Below are positions 1 through 7,700 of a DNA stretch of 32,152 nucleotides, piece after piece. Where the stretch lies: the NCBI RefSeq assembly GCF_002211445.1, contig NZ_LSTO01000001.1, positions 1,897,881 through 1,930,032 of the forward strand, read 5' to 3'. The position numbers were made by a program, and so were the translations under genes. Each line of letters starts with the position of its first letter. Position 1 is the stretch's first letter. A model generated the notes under the pieces. The model worked only from the letters and a program-made list of their open reading frames with translations, searched no databases and was not told the origin of the DNA. The DNA comes from Noviherbaspirillum denitrificans. Its GTDB lineage: Bacteria; Pseudomonadota; Gammaproteobacteria; Burkholderiales; Burkholderiaceae_D.

Positions 1-699
1 ACGGCCGTCATGCGGTTCGATTACCGTGGCATGGGCGACAGTGATGGCGAAGCAAGGACCTTTGAAACCGTGCAGGACGACATTCGCCACGCGATCGACT
101 GCTTCCAGGCGGAAGTCCCGGCTATCAAGGAAGTGGTTCTCTGGGGACTGTGCGATGCTGCATCGGCCTCGCTGTTCTATGCGCATGGCGATGACCGTGT
201 AAGCGGAGTTGTCCTGCTGAATCCGTGGGTGCGGACAGAGGAAGGCATGGCCAAAGCCTACCTGCGCCATTACTATCTCTCGCGACTGGCCGACAAGGAA
301 TTATGGAAAAAGATCCTTGCCGGCCGTTTCGACTTCGGCTCCGCCTTGCGCTCCCTCGGCGGCATGCTCTGCAAGGCGGCGGCTCGAAAACCGGAGCCCG
401 CGCCCTCCGCTCCCGGAAGTGCGCCATCGGCAGAGGTGCCGGCACTCACACCGCTTCCTGAACGCATGTACGACGGTCTTGCCCGATTCAAGGGAAAAGT
501 GCTGCTCATTATCAGCGGCAACGATCTGACGGCAAAAGAATTCCTGGATCTCGTGGCCGGCTCGCGAAAGTGGCAAAAGGCACTTGCTGCTGAACGGATC
601 GTACGCCGCGACCTGCCGGAGGCAAACCACACATTCGCCCGCCGCGACTGGCGAGACCAGGTAACGAACTGGACGATGGACTGGATCACATCATGGTAA
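1..699 (+). CDS. Exosortase A system-associated hydrolase 1 (alpha/beta hydrolase), 5' end missing
   Basis: The reading frame is open from base 1, so the true start lies left of the window. The product is an alpha/beta hydrolase matching the exosortase A-associated hydrolase 1 family (TIGR03100 type), which is confined to XrtA/PEP-CTERM exopolysaccharide loci; its substrate is unknown. The visible part begins just before the DYRGMGDSDG turn that precedes the nucleophile elbow. The elbow reads WGLCDAAS, so the usual catalytic serine is replaced by cysteine. A likely acid is the Asp in ISGNDL, and the late His in EANHTF is the likely catalytic base. A low-complexity Ala/Pro insert (about residues 125-145 of the visible part) sits in the cap region. 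The stop codon overlaps the next gene by 7 bases, so the two are co-transcribed. Family assignment is from recognised motifs; function is inferred from the locus. Confidence 0.85.
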   Translation, partial: TAVMRFDYRGMGDSDGEARTFETVQDDIRHAIDCFQAEVPAIKEVVLWGLCDAASASLFYAHGDDRVSGVVLLNPWVRTEEGMAKAYLRHYYLSRLADKELWKKILAGRFDFGSALRSLGGMLCKAAARKPEPAPSAPGSAPSAEVPALTPLPERMYDGLARFKGKVLLIISGNDLTAKEFLDLVAGSRKWQKALAAERIVRRDLPEANHTFARRDWRDQVTNWTMDWITSW

Positions 700-1988
700 A
701 ACGCGTGCTAATGATCGCCTATCACTACCCGCCCTTGCGCGGCAGCAGCGGCATCCAGCGTACATTGAAGTTCTCCCGCTACCTGTCCGAACATGAATGG
801 AGTCCGGTCGTGCTGAGCGCCCACCCGCGTTCGTACGCCAGCACCAGCGACGACCAGGTTGCGGAAATCCCGAAGGAAGTACCAGTGCATCGCGCCTTCG
901 CTCTTGATACATCACGTCATCTCGCCATCAAGGGACGCTACCTCGGCTGGCTTGCGCTGCCCGACCGCTGGGTCACGTGGTGGCTCGGGGCCGTTCCCGC
1001 CGGGCTGAGGATGATCAGAAAATACCAGCCCGAAGTCATCTGGTCGACCTACCCGATCGCCACCGCGCATCTGATCGGACTTGCGCTGCATCGCATCACC
1101 GGCATTCCATGGGTCGCCGACATGCGCGATCCGATGACGGACACCAGCTACCCGGCCAATCCGCTTACCCGCAAGGTCTACCGCTGGATTGAAAGGAAGA
1201 CCGTCACCCATGCCACCAAGATAGTCTGCACGACGCCTGGAACGATCAGGATGTACCGTGAACGTTTTCCTGACATCCCCGCGTCCCGGTTCTGCGTCAT
1301 CGAAAACGGCTATGACGAAGAGAACTTCCAGTCTGCCGAATCCGCCGCCAAGCCGTCCGTATCCGGAACACGGCCGTTCACCCTGGTGCACAGTGGCGTG
1401 ATCTATCCGTCGGAACGCGACCCCCGCCCCTTCTTCGAAGCGCTGTCGGAACTGCTGCGCAATGGTCGGATCGCCCCGGGTTCGCTCCAGGTCACCCTGC
1501 GTGCCACCGGCCACGACGGATACCTGAAGGAATTGATTGCCCAACACAAGATCGAATCGGTCGTCGTACTCGCACCACCCATCCCCTATCGCGACGCCCT
1601 GGCCGAAATGCTTGCGGCGGACGGCTTGCTCATCCTTCAGGCAAGCAACTGCAACCACCAGATTCCGGCAAAACTATACGAGTATCTGCGTGCCCGACGC
1701 CCGATCCTGGCCCTGACCGATCCCGAAGGCGACACAGCCTCGACCCTGCGCGCAGCTGGCGTCCGGACTATCGCCCGGCTCGACTCCGCGAGCGACATCC
1801 TCCGCGGACTCATTCATTTCCTGGATGCTGCTGCCGCGGGCCAGGCAGACATTCCAACGGTCGAGGCCGCACGCAACCACTCCCGCCGCGCGCGCAGCAA
1901 AGAGCTGGCCGCGGTCCTGGAGACGGCCGTCGTCGCGAAGGAAGTATGGGACACAGGAAACGCCACCATGCCGAAGGACAGGACATGA
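693..1988 (+). CDS. Glycosyltransferase, GT4-like (GT-B fold)
   Basis: This is a 431-residue cytosolic glycosyltransferase. The N-terminus (MIAYHYPP then a glycine-rich GSSGIQRT loop) is the typical acceptor-domain start of GT-B, GT4-like enzymes. The C-terminal nucleotide-sugar domain contains HSGVIYPSERDP, and later QIPAKLYEYLRARRPI, the usual position of the second conserved Glu of the E-x7-E region. It probably adds one sugar of the exopolysaccharide repeat unit on the inner face of the cytoplasmic membrane; donor and acceptor cannot be read from sequence. The ATG overlaps the end of the hydrolase gene by 7 bases, and its own stop overlaps the next start as ATGA, which indicates translational coupling. 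Confidence 0.85.
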   Translation: MVKRVLMIAYHYPPLRGSSGIQRTLKFSRYLSEHEWSPVVLSAHPRSYASTSDDQVAEIPKEVPVHRAFALDTSRHLAIKGRYLGWLALPDRWVTWWLGAVPAGLRMIRKYQPEVIWSTYPIATAHLIGLALHRITGIPWVADMRDPMTDTSYPANPLTRKVYRWIERKTVTHATKIVCTTPGTIRMYRERFPDIPASRFCVIENGYDEENFQSAESAAKPSVSGTRPFTLVHSGVIYPSERDPRPFFEALSELLRNGRIAPGSLQVTLRATGHDGYLKELIAQHKIESVVVLAPPIPYRDALAEMLAADGLLILQASNCNHQIPAKLYEYLRARRPILALTDPEGDTASTLRAAGVRTIARLDSASDILRGLIHFLDAAAAGQADIPTVEAARNHSRRARSKELAAVLETAVVAKEVWDTGNATMPKDRT

Positions 1989-2620
1989 TTGACGCAGCAA
2001 GATCGGCGCTTTTCGTTGCGCTCCTAAGCCTGTCGACAAGCTGCGCTGCCAGCTATTGCGGCGACCTGGAAAATGCATATGGTCCGTTCGATTATCGAGA
2101 GCGAGCCATACATGCGGACAGCTTGAAGCTGGTCGAAAGCGCGCACTTCACGCCCGAGGTGGAGAAACTCATTTCTGGCAACCGCGGCGCTCTCGGCGCC
2201 GATCTCGATTACACACTTCGCGCCTTCCCCAACCATCCCCGCGCACTCACCAGCATGGCACGCCTTGCCCTGCGGACCAAGGGCAGCAAGTCAAACGGCA
2301 TGAAGTATTCCTTCGAATGCTATTTCAATCGTGCGCTACGCTTCCAGCCCGACGACCCCGCGGTCCACGCAATCTATGGCGGTTTCCTGTCAAAGTTGGG
2401 CCGCCTCGACGAAGCCATTGAACACCTCAGCGAAGCCGTCAGATTGCAGCCTAATGACGCCACCAGCAACTACAACCTGGCCCTCGTCTACTTCGACAAG
2501 AAGGACTATGCGAAGGCCAGGGAACACGCGAAGAAGGCATATGAGCAGGATTTTCCACTGCCGGGGCTGAAAAACAAGTTGATCCAGGCGGGAAAATGGG
2601 AAGAGGCGCCGGCGAAGTAA
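1985..2620 (+). CDS. Secreted tetratricopeptide-repeat protein
   Basis: This 211-residue protein starts at the ATG in an ATGA overlap with the preceding glycosyltransferase stop; a longer in-frame extension to 1946 exists, but the overlap start has an AAGGACAGG ribosome site and gives a clean signal peptide (hydrophobic SALFVALLSLSTS followed by CAASYC). The mature part has a poorly conserved N-terminal half with several Cys, then at least two clear TPR units around residues 110-190 (FNRALRFQPDDPAVHAIYG, SEAVRLQPNDATSNYNLA). TPR proteins of this kind are common in exosortase/EPS loci as periplasmic scaffolds. A possible lipobox-like Cys in STSCA leaves open whether it is a lipoprotein. It converges on the beta-helix gene with only 10 bases between the two stops. 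Confidence 0.8.
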   Translation: MIDAARSALFVALLSLSTSCAASYCGDLENAYGPFDYRERAIHADSLKLVESAHFTPEVEKLISGNRGALGADLDYTLRAFPNHPRALTSMARLALRTKGSKSNGMKYSFECYFNRALRFQPDDPAVHAIYGGFLSKLGRLDEAIEHLSEAVRLQPNDATSNYNLALVYFDKKDYAKAREHAKKAYEQDFPLPGLKNKLIQAGKWEEAPAK

Positions 2621-2630
2621 CCGGTGCACG

Positions 2631-4079
2631 CTACTGCAACAGGCAGGAAGAAAAGCGTTCGAACGCACCGTATGCTGGCGTAGCGGACCGCTTTTCGCCA
2701 CACAGGTCCAGCGGCACCTTGGTAGAGCCCGTCCGCCTTGGCGGCTCGCCTTTCCACGAAAAGTGCTGGCCGGGTTGATAGAGGCCACGCACGGGCCGCA
2801 AGCCAATATACGTACTTGTCAGCGAAGTTTCGATATTGTCCAGCTTGCGTACAATGCCGTCATCTCGACTTCGGATATTGCCGTCGACCAGGTTACCTTC
2901 AATGTCGGCACTGCTCTCCGGGAATCGAACCACAATTCCGCCAGTGTCGACCAGCGTATTGTGGATGACCTTGCTGCCGGCGCTCCGGTTGACATAGATT
3001 CCATCGTCGGAACACGAAGCAATCAAGTTGGCTTCGATCACCCCGCGCTCCTGCTCCATGATGCACCGACGGTCCCTGCAGTACGCACGGCCGGTACCAC
3101 CACCGCCAAGCGAGAGACCGACGCGATATCCAGCTGCGCCCTTGAGGTTATTCTCGCAAATCACCACATTCTGCTCAAAGCGATTATCCGAACCGGCACC
3201 CTTGGCGAATGCGCCAAAACTCGTTCTGTTCGACTGCCCCTTGATGAAATCTGAAATCATGTTGTGGCGAATTATCCACCGGCTCGCAGCGACAAGGTCG
3301 ATCGGTGTGACGGGATTCTCGGTCTGCCGGATGCTGGTATTCGTCAGCGTATTGCTTTCAATGATGCCCTCGTCCGGCATCTTGTCGTCTACACCGTTGA
3401 TCTTGAAGTGCGAATTGAAATCGACGATGGTGTTATTGCGGGCAATGAAGTGGTGCGCATCACCAACGACATGGAATGCATGCTCGCAGCTGCTATGCGA
3501 CTTGCAGACACCGCGAATGACGAGATTCTCGAAGGTCCAGTGCGGCGCGGCGACAAGAAAACCTTCCGAATTGTCCAGCTCCAGCGTAACCGTGCCGGGT
3601 TGCGCTGCACGAACCACGATGCGCGACTCCTGGGTCCCCGGCTTGTTTACCACAGTGGGCTGGCCGCTGAAGCGGTAGGTGCCAGGAGCAAAAGTAATGA
3701 CATCACCCGGCTGCGCCTGGGCAATTGCAATTATTGCGGCACCTGGGGATTCAACCCTGACGGTTTTGCCGCCGGGTTCGCCAAAAATGGTGCGCAAGAC
3801 GGAGTTGGGCTGTGCGCCAACACGCATCGCCGACTGCAAGCCTTCCAGCTGCTGTCCACGGTCCAGCGAAGTCAACGAACTGGCGACCCATTCCCCGGTC
3901 TTTACGATGATGGGATTATGTTGCGAGACGCGGCGTTCGATATAGGGCGCAAGCGCGCGCGGTGGAACGCCGATTGATTCGATCAGAAAAGCGGCAAGCC
4001 CCGCGCCTGAAATGGCAACCAGTCCGAGGAAAATTGCGAGCTTCCCTTTTGTTGACAGGCGTTTGCGTTTGCGGGGCAT
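2631..4079 (-). CDS. Membrane-anchored right-handed beta-helix protein (PL6/chondroitinase B-like)
   Basis: This 482-residue protein has a basic N-terminus (MPRKRKRLSTKGK) followed by one hydrophobic helix (about residues 14-32), so it is anchored in the inner membrane or exported with an uncleaved signal. From about residue 115 the sequence has the short-rung pattern of parallel beta-helices: a first strand set ending GDVITFAPGTYRFSG, then repeated units such as ARNNTIVDFNSHFKI, IESNTLTNT, RHNMISDF, EQNVVICENN, EANLIASC and HNTLVDTGG. The GTYRFSG entry resembles PL6 polysaccharide lyases (alginate lyase/chondroitinase B). A uronic-acid lyase or a C5-epimerase-like enzyme acting on the locus polysaccharide would fit, but I did not identify catalytic Lys/Arg residues with certainty. 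It is the last gene of the reverse run, 42 bases after tviC. Confidence 0.75.
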   Translation of the reverse strand: MPRKRKRLSTKGKLAIFLGLVAISGAGLAAFLIESIGVPPRALAPYIERRVSQHNPIIVKTGEWVASSLTSLDRGQQLEGLQSAMRVGAQPNSVLRTIFGEPGGKTVRVESPGAAIIAIAQAQPGDVITFAPGTYRFSGQPTVVNKPGTQESRIVVRAAQPGTVTLELDNSEGFLVAAPHWTFENLVIRGVCKSHSSCEHAFHVVGDAHHFIARNNTIVDFNSHFKINGVDDKMPDEGIIESNTLTNTSIRQTENPVTPIDLVAASRWIIRHNMISDFIKGQSNRTSFGAFAKGAGSDNRFEQNVVICENNLKGAAGYRVGLSLGGGGTGRAYCRDRRCIMEQERGVIEANLIASCSDDGIYVNRSAGSKVIHNTLVDTGGIVVRFPESSADIEGNLVDGNIRSRDDGIVRKLDNIETSLTSTYIGLRPVRGLYQPGQHFSWKGEPPRRTGSTKVPLDLCGEKRSATPAYGAFERFSSCLLQ

Positions 4080-4121
4080 GGGAATTTTGTCGCGTTCAGG
4101 GCCGCCCTTGAAATAGCTTCG

Positions 4122-5153
4122 TCAGGGCGCAAGCCGACGGACATACCAATCCATGGCTTGCCGCAGGCCGAGATCAATTGGATGGGTAGGCGAGAATCCG
4201 AGCAGCGTCTTCGCCTTGGAAATATCCGCCTGCGAGTGACGGACATCTCCCTTACGGAAATCGCGATATACCGGTTTGTGATTGTGAAGATGCGCGAACC
4301 TGCCTGAGAGCACCGTCCGCATGGACTGGTACAGCTGGTTCAAGGTGGTGCGGTCGCCAAGCGCAACGTTGTACACCTGGTTTACGGCTGAGCTGTCCTT
4401 CGTCAGCGCAGCCAGGAAATTAGCTTGCACGACATTCTCGACATAGCAGAAATCCCGGCTCGTTTCGCCATCGCCATTGATCGCAAGTTCACCGTTCCGG
4501 ATTAATGCGGCAATCCAATGCGGAATAACCGCCGCATAGGCGCCGTCCGGATCCTGCCTCGGTCCGAACACATTGAAGTACCGCAGGCCTATCGACTCCA
4601 TCCCGTAAGTACGGGCAAACACGTCCGCATAGAGTTCGTTCACGTACTTGGTGACGGCATACGGTGAAAGCGGCCGGCCGATTTCGCCCTCAACTTTCGG
4701 CAGCTTAGGGTGGTCGCCGTATGTTGAACTCGACGCCGCATAGACGAAGCGTTTGACGCCGGCATCGCGCGCGGCCACAAGCATGTTCAGGAAGCCATCG
4801 ATATTGCTGCTATTGGTCAGAATGGGGTCGTCGATCGAACGAGACACCGAGCCGAGTGCAGCCTCATGCAGGACGAAGTCTATGTCCTGGCAAGCATGTC
4901 GGCAGTCATCCAGGGAGCGGATGTCGGCCTTGATGAAGCGAAAATTCCGCCAGTGATCCGGGCCGACAATCTCTTCAACCTGCTCCAGATTATGCACATA
5001 GCCCGTCGACAAATTGTCGAGCCCGACCACCTTTTGTCCAAGTTTCAGCAGAGATTCGACAAGATTCGAGCCGATGAAGCCCGCGGCTCCAGTGACCAAC
5101 CAGGCGTGCTGGTTTTGACGCAGGTATTCCTGTGCTGCCTGATATTTGGTCAT
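4122..5153 (-). CDS. tviC: UDP-N-acetylglucosamine 4-epimerase (TviC/WbpP-like SDR)
   Basis: This 343-residue extended short-chain dehydrogenase/reductase has the NAD-binding [10 protein letters not shown] loop near residue 21, the catalytic Ser cluster SSSTYG at 141-146 and the YxxxK pair Y165/K169 ([11 protein letters not shown]). The [16 protein letters not shown] segment and GDGETSRDF are typical of the WbpP/TviC branch, which interconverts UDP-GlcNAc/GlcNAcA and UDP-GalNAc/GalNAcA. It lies 25 bases after the TviB-like dehydrogenase, the same pair that makes UDP-GalNAcA in the Vi polysaccharide pathway. I chose the ATG at 5153; a longer in-frame start at 5207 would overlap the upstream gene and add a low-quality tail, while 5153 has a GGCGGCG stretch just upstream. 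Confidence 0.85.
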   Translation of the reverse strand: MTKYQAAQEYLRQNQHAWLVTGAAGFIGSNLVESLLKLGQKVVGLDNLSTGYVHNLEQVEEIVGPDHWRNFRFIKADIRSLDDCRHACQDIDFVLHEAALGSVSRSIDDPILTNSSNIDGFLNMLVAARDAGVKRFVYAASSSTYGDHPKLPKVEGEIGRPLSPYAVTKYVNELYADVFARTYGMESIGLRYFNVFGPRQDPDGAYAAVIPHWIAALIRNGELAINGDGETSRDFCYVENVVQANFLAALTKDSSAVNQVYNVALGDRTTLNQLYQSMRTVLSGRFAHLHNHKPVYRDFRKGDVRHSQADISKAKTLLGFSPTHPIDLGLRQAMDWYVRRLAP

Positions 5154-5178
5154 GTCGCCGCCACGTGTCCCTGAATTT

Positions 5179-6459
5179 TTACAGCCGCCAGACGGCGATA
5201 CCTGCATCCTTCAGTGCCTCGGCATTGAATTTGGATTTCACGTCGATGAAGCATCCTTTCCTGACTACCTTTGCCATATAGTCGGACATCGGTCTTGCAA
5301 GCAAATCCTTGTGGGATACAGCAGCAATGATGGCATCTGCCCGGGGAAGGTTGTCCCAGCTCTCCAGTTCGATTCCGTACTCGTGGCGCGCCTCTGCCGG
5401 GTCAGCGACTGGATCGTGCACATGCACGGTAACGCCATACGACTGAAGTTCATTGATGACATCTGCCACCTTGGAGTTTCTCAGATCCGGGCAGTTTTCC
5501 TTGAAAGTCAGACCGAGGACATTAACCCGTGCGCCGCTGACATTGACGCCGGCCCGGATCATTTCCTTGACAGTTTTCTCGGCGACGAACTTCGCCATGT
5601 TGTCGTTGATGCGACGCCCCGCGAGGATGACCTCAGGGTGATAGCCGATCATCTCCGCCTTGTGCGTCAGGTAATAGGGATCGACGCCAATGCAGTGACC
5701 GCCAACGAGGCCGGGCCTGAAGGGCAGGAAGTTCCATTTCGTTCCGGCGGCTTCGAGGACTTCGAGTGTGTCGATACCGATCTTATCGAAGATGATCGCC
5801 AGCTCGTTCATCAGGGCGATATTGAGATCGCGCTGGGTATTTTCGATGACCTTTGCCGCTTCGGCGACTTTAATGCTTGAAGCACGATGCACACCGGCGC
5901 GAACGACAACTTCATAAAGTTTCGCCACGCGATCGAGGGTTTCCGCATCATCGCCGGATACTACCTTCAGGATCGACGTCAGCGTATGTTCCTTGTCGCC
6001 GGGATTGATGCGCTCCGGGGAATAGCCAACGTGGAAATCGGTCTTCCAGGTCATGCCGGAATGCTTTTCCATGATGGGAACGCACACTTCTTCGGTTGCG
6101 CCAGGATAGACGGTCGACTCGAAAACCACGATCGCCCCGCGCTTCATGTGCTTGCCGACGACTTCACTTGCACCTGCGAGCGCACCGAAATCAGGCTGGT
6201 GCGCGAGGTCGACAGGCGTCGGCACTGCCACGATGATGTAATCTGCCTCGGCTAGGTCGGCGGGATCGTTGGTGACCTTCAGATGCTGTGCAGCACGCAG
6301 GTCTTCAGAAGATACTTCACCGGTAGGATCAATATATTCCCTGTAGCTTTTGACTTTGCTGACGGACAAATCAAATCCGATAGTCGCTTGTTTTTTCCCA
6401 AATTCGACTGCAAGCGGAAGTCCGACATAACCGAGTCCGACAACGGCAACGACGCTCAT
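5179..6459 (-). CDS. tviB: UDP-N-acetyl-sugar 6-dehydrogenase (TviB/WbpO-like)
   Basis: This 426-residue nucleotide-sugar dehydrogenase of the UDP-glucose/GDP-mannose dehydrogenase family oxidises the C6 alcohol of UDP-GlcNAc (or UDP-GalNAc) to the uronic acid with two NAD. The sequence shows the Rossmann loop [10 protein letters not shown] at residues 8-17, the [10 protein letters not shown] segment, the [10 protein letters not shown] motif and the catalytic Cys256 in [11 protein letters not shown], then the C-terminal UDP-binding domain ([15 protein letters not shown]). The [12 protein letters not shown] wording is characteristic of the WbpO/TviB branch. AAGGTGAG lies 8 bases before the ATG. 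It is the first of a three-gene reverse unit (dehydrogenase, epimerase, beta-helix protein) with its own promoter region upstream, supplying an acidic sugar for the polysaccharide. Confidence 0.88.
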   Translation of the reverse strand: MSVVAVVGLGYVGLPLAVEFGKKQATIGFDLSVSKVKSYREYIDPTGEVSSEDLRAAQHLKVTNDPADLAEADYIIVAVPTPVDLAHQPDFGALAGASEVVGKHMKRGAIVVFESTVYPGATEEVCVPIMEKHSGMTWKTDFHVGYSPERINPGDKEHTLTSILKVVSGDDAETLDRVAKLYEVVVRAGVHRASSIKVAEAAKVIENTQRDLNIALMNELAIIFDKIGIDTLEVLEAAGTKWNFLPFRPGLVGGHCIGVDPYYLTHKAEMIGYHPEVILAGRRINDNMAKFVAEKTVKEMIRAGVNVSGARVNVLGLTFKENCPDLRNSKVADVINELQSYGVTVHVHDPVADPAEARHEYGIELESWDNLPRADAIIAAVSHKDLLARPMSDYMAKVVRKGCFIDVKSKFNAEALKDAGIAVWRL

Positions 6460-6492
6460 AGGAATCTCACCTTCGTATGTGAAAGTTGTCTG

Positions 6493-6501
6493 AATATAAC
6501 A
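6493..6501 (-). promoter_or_regulatory. Candidate extended -10 promoter element for tviB
   Basis: On the reverse strand this reads TGTTATATT, a TGn extended -10 motif followed by TATATT, about 34 bases before the tviB start codon. No good -35 hexamer is visible at the usual distance, which is tolerable for extended -10 promoters. This is motif evidence only. Confidence 0.35.
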
Positions 6502-6686
6502 GATAGGTTTACAAAAAGCATCAGGACGCCGGGCATAGTGTTGCGATTGCCAGTGCCGCCTGATGATGGGCTAGAGAACATGCACGTCCCAGCTTTAAAC
6601 ACTCGCGGTTTGAAGGAGAATCAGGGGAACATCGCGGAACAGTAGAAATAGGGACTTTCCTACGGAAGCAGGAATGCAACAGGAAC

Positions 6687-6717
6687 AAAAATGCCGTTCA
6701 GTTTTCACTGAACGGCA
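6687..6717 (-). terminator. Rho-independent terminator after the PEP-CTERM gene
   Basis: A perfect 10-bp inverted repeat (TGCCGTTCAG / CTGAACGGCA, 6-base loop) is followed on the reverse strand by five T, 45 bases after the PEP-CTERM stop. It separates the PEP-CTERM gene from tviB and argues for monocistronic transcription of the former. Confidence 0.85.
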
Positions 6718-6762
6718 ATCTGAATCTCATCGCAATTCAAAGCGACGAGTTAAGGCAGTTGA

Positions 6763-7506
6763 TCAGCTGCTCTTGCGAATGCGCGCAGATGCAATCGCAA
6801 GCAAGCCCAGGCTCAACAGGAGCAGGGAACCCGGCTCAGGAATACTATTACCCTTGAAGTTGCCTGTACCGGTGGAGAACAGCGGCGAATCCGTCGGGAA
6901 AGAAGTGAAGCTGTTCGTGAACGACAAATCCGATCCGTCTTCTTTGGTGTTGGTATCCAGGTTGCCCTTGGCAAGGCCGCCGACGACATCCCACAGGCCC
7001 TTGCCGAGCAGGAAGGACGGGAAGAAGTTGAAGCCGGTCAGCGTCACGCCATTGACAGCGTGTCCCACCATATCCAACCACAAGGCGCCGTCGGTAGTGT
7101 TGCCAGCGTTCAGCAGCAGCGGATCAGTCGGGTCGGCATCCGGAGTATGGTCGACATACACCTTCACAAAACCGCCTTCATAAAAGATTTGCGAGCCTCC
7201 GCCTGCGGGACCCGGTACCGCGGCGCCTCCGATCGGAGTGTAACCGCCGTACTGCACGGTCAGTTCGCATCCAGGGCAGAACGTGCCCACACCCGTTCCG
7301 TTGATCGTGGTAACAACGCCGAAACCCGACAGTTCGCCTGTAATCGGATTGATGAACTGGGACAGGGTTGCCGAAGTGCCGCTGAAGTCCAGTGGTGCAT
7401 CCGGATTCCAGATCACGCCACCGATATTGATATTGCTTGCCTGTGCCGCTGTAGCCGTTGCGGCGGCAAGTGCTACGCCTGCGAGCAATTTTTTGAACAT
7501 TTTCAT
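6763..7506 (-). CDS. PEP-CTERM sorting-domain protein (exosortase substrate)
   Basis: This 247-residue secreted protein has a Sec signal peptide (MKMFKKLLAGV... cleaved after AQA at about residue 23) and a C-terminal tripartite sorting signal: PEP at 223-225, a hydrophobic stretch (SLLLLSLGLLAIA) and a basic tail (ARIRKSS). Such proteins are recognised by exosortase A at the inner membrane and end up in the envelope or extracellular matrix. The body is rich in Gly, Thr and Asn, and has a CPGC pair at residues 77-80. The start at 7506 is fixed by AAGGAG 8 bases upstream; the frame is open further upstream but covers the promoter. It is preceded by a near-consensus sigma-54 promoter and followed by a strong terminator, so it is a single-gene unit, most likely the direct target of the PrsK/PrsR system encoded in the same locus. 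Confidence 0.92.
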   Translation of the reverse strand: MKMFKKLLAGVALAAATATAAQASNINIGGVIWNPDAPLDFSGTSATLSQFINPITGELSGFGVVTTINGTGVGTFCPGCELTVQYGGYTPIGGAAVPGPAGGGSQIFYEGGFVKVYVDHTPDADPTDPLLLNAGNTTDGALWLDMVGHAVNGVTLTGFNFFPSFLLGKGLWDVVGGLAKGNLDTNTKEDGSDLSFTNSFTSFPTDSPLFSTGTGNFKGNSIPEPGSLLLLSLGLLAIASARIRKSS

Positions 7507-7565
7507 TGAAAATCTCCTTGAGTATCCGTTTCCTGATCTAAATCCTTCCTTGCTGCAAGGAGTAA

Positions 7566-7581
7566 AGCACATGCCGTGCCA
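7566..7581 (-). promoter_or_regulatory. Sigma-54 (RpoN) -24/-12 promoter of the PEP-CTERM gene
   Basis: On the reverse strand the site reads TGGCACGGCATGTGCT. Compared with the consensus TGGCACR-N4-TTGCW, only one position (T to G in the -12 box) departs, and the invariant GG and GC are exactly 10 bases apart. It sits about 60 bases before the start codon, giving a leader of roughly 45 bases. A weaker match (TGGCATTGAAGCCGCA, 7634-7649) lies further upstream on the same strand. Confidence 0.8.
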
Positions 7582-7668
7582 AGATCTGAACATTTTGGTA
7601 AGGCACTGTTTTTGAAGGAATTTATCTCTGGAGTGCGGCTTCAATGCCAAATTGCCAAAAATCATTGT

Positions 7669-7700
7669 AAAAAAAACCGACAGTCGCTCTAGCGACAATC
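7669..7700 (-). terminator. Rho-independent terminator of the flavin oxidase gene
   Basis: Read on the reverse strand, arms GATTGTCGC and GCGACTGTC (one T-T mismatch, one G-T pair) enclose a TAGA loop and are followed by GG and eight T. The hairpin overlaps the stop codon of the oxidase gene. Its core GTCGCT/AGCGAC is also a perfect dyad about 100 bases upstream of the sigma-54 site, so a second role as activator site is possible. Confidence 0.7.

Larger units (their letters stand above)
6460..6762. other. Intergenic region between the PEP-CTERM gene and tviB
   Basis: These 303 bases contain no convincing gene. Near the right end is the terminator of the PEP-CTERM gene, and near the left end a candidate extended -10 promoter for tviB. 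The middle part (about 6510-6680) shows no repeat or dyad that I could support. Confidence 0.6.

Noticed and set aside
7634-7649. Second sigma-54-like site TGGCATTGAAGCCGCA
   Set aside because: The GG and GC spacing is right but several consensus positions are wrong, and a far better site lies closer to the gene.
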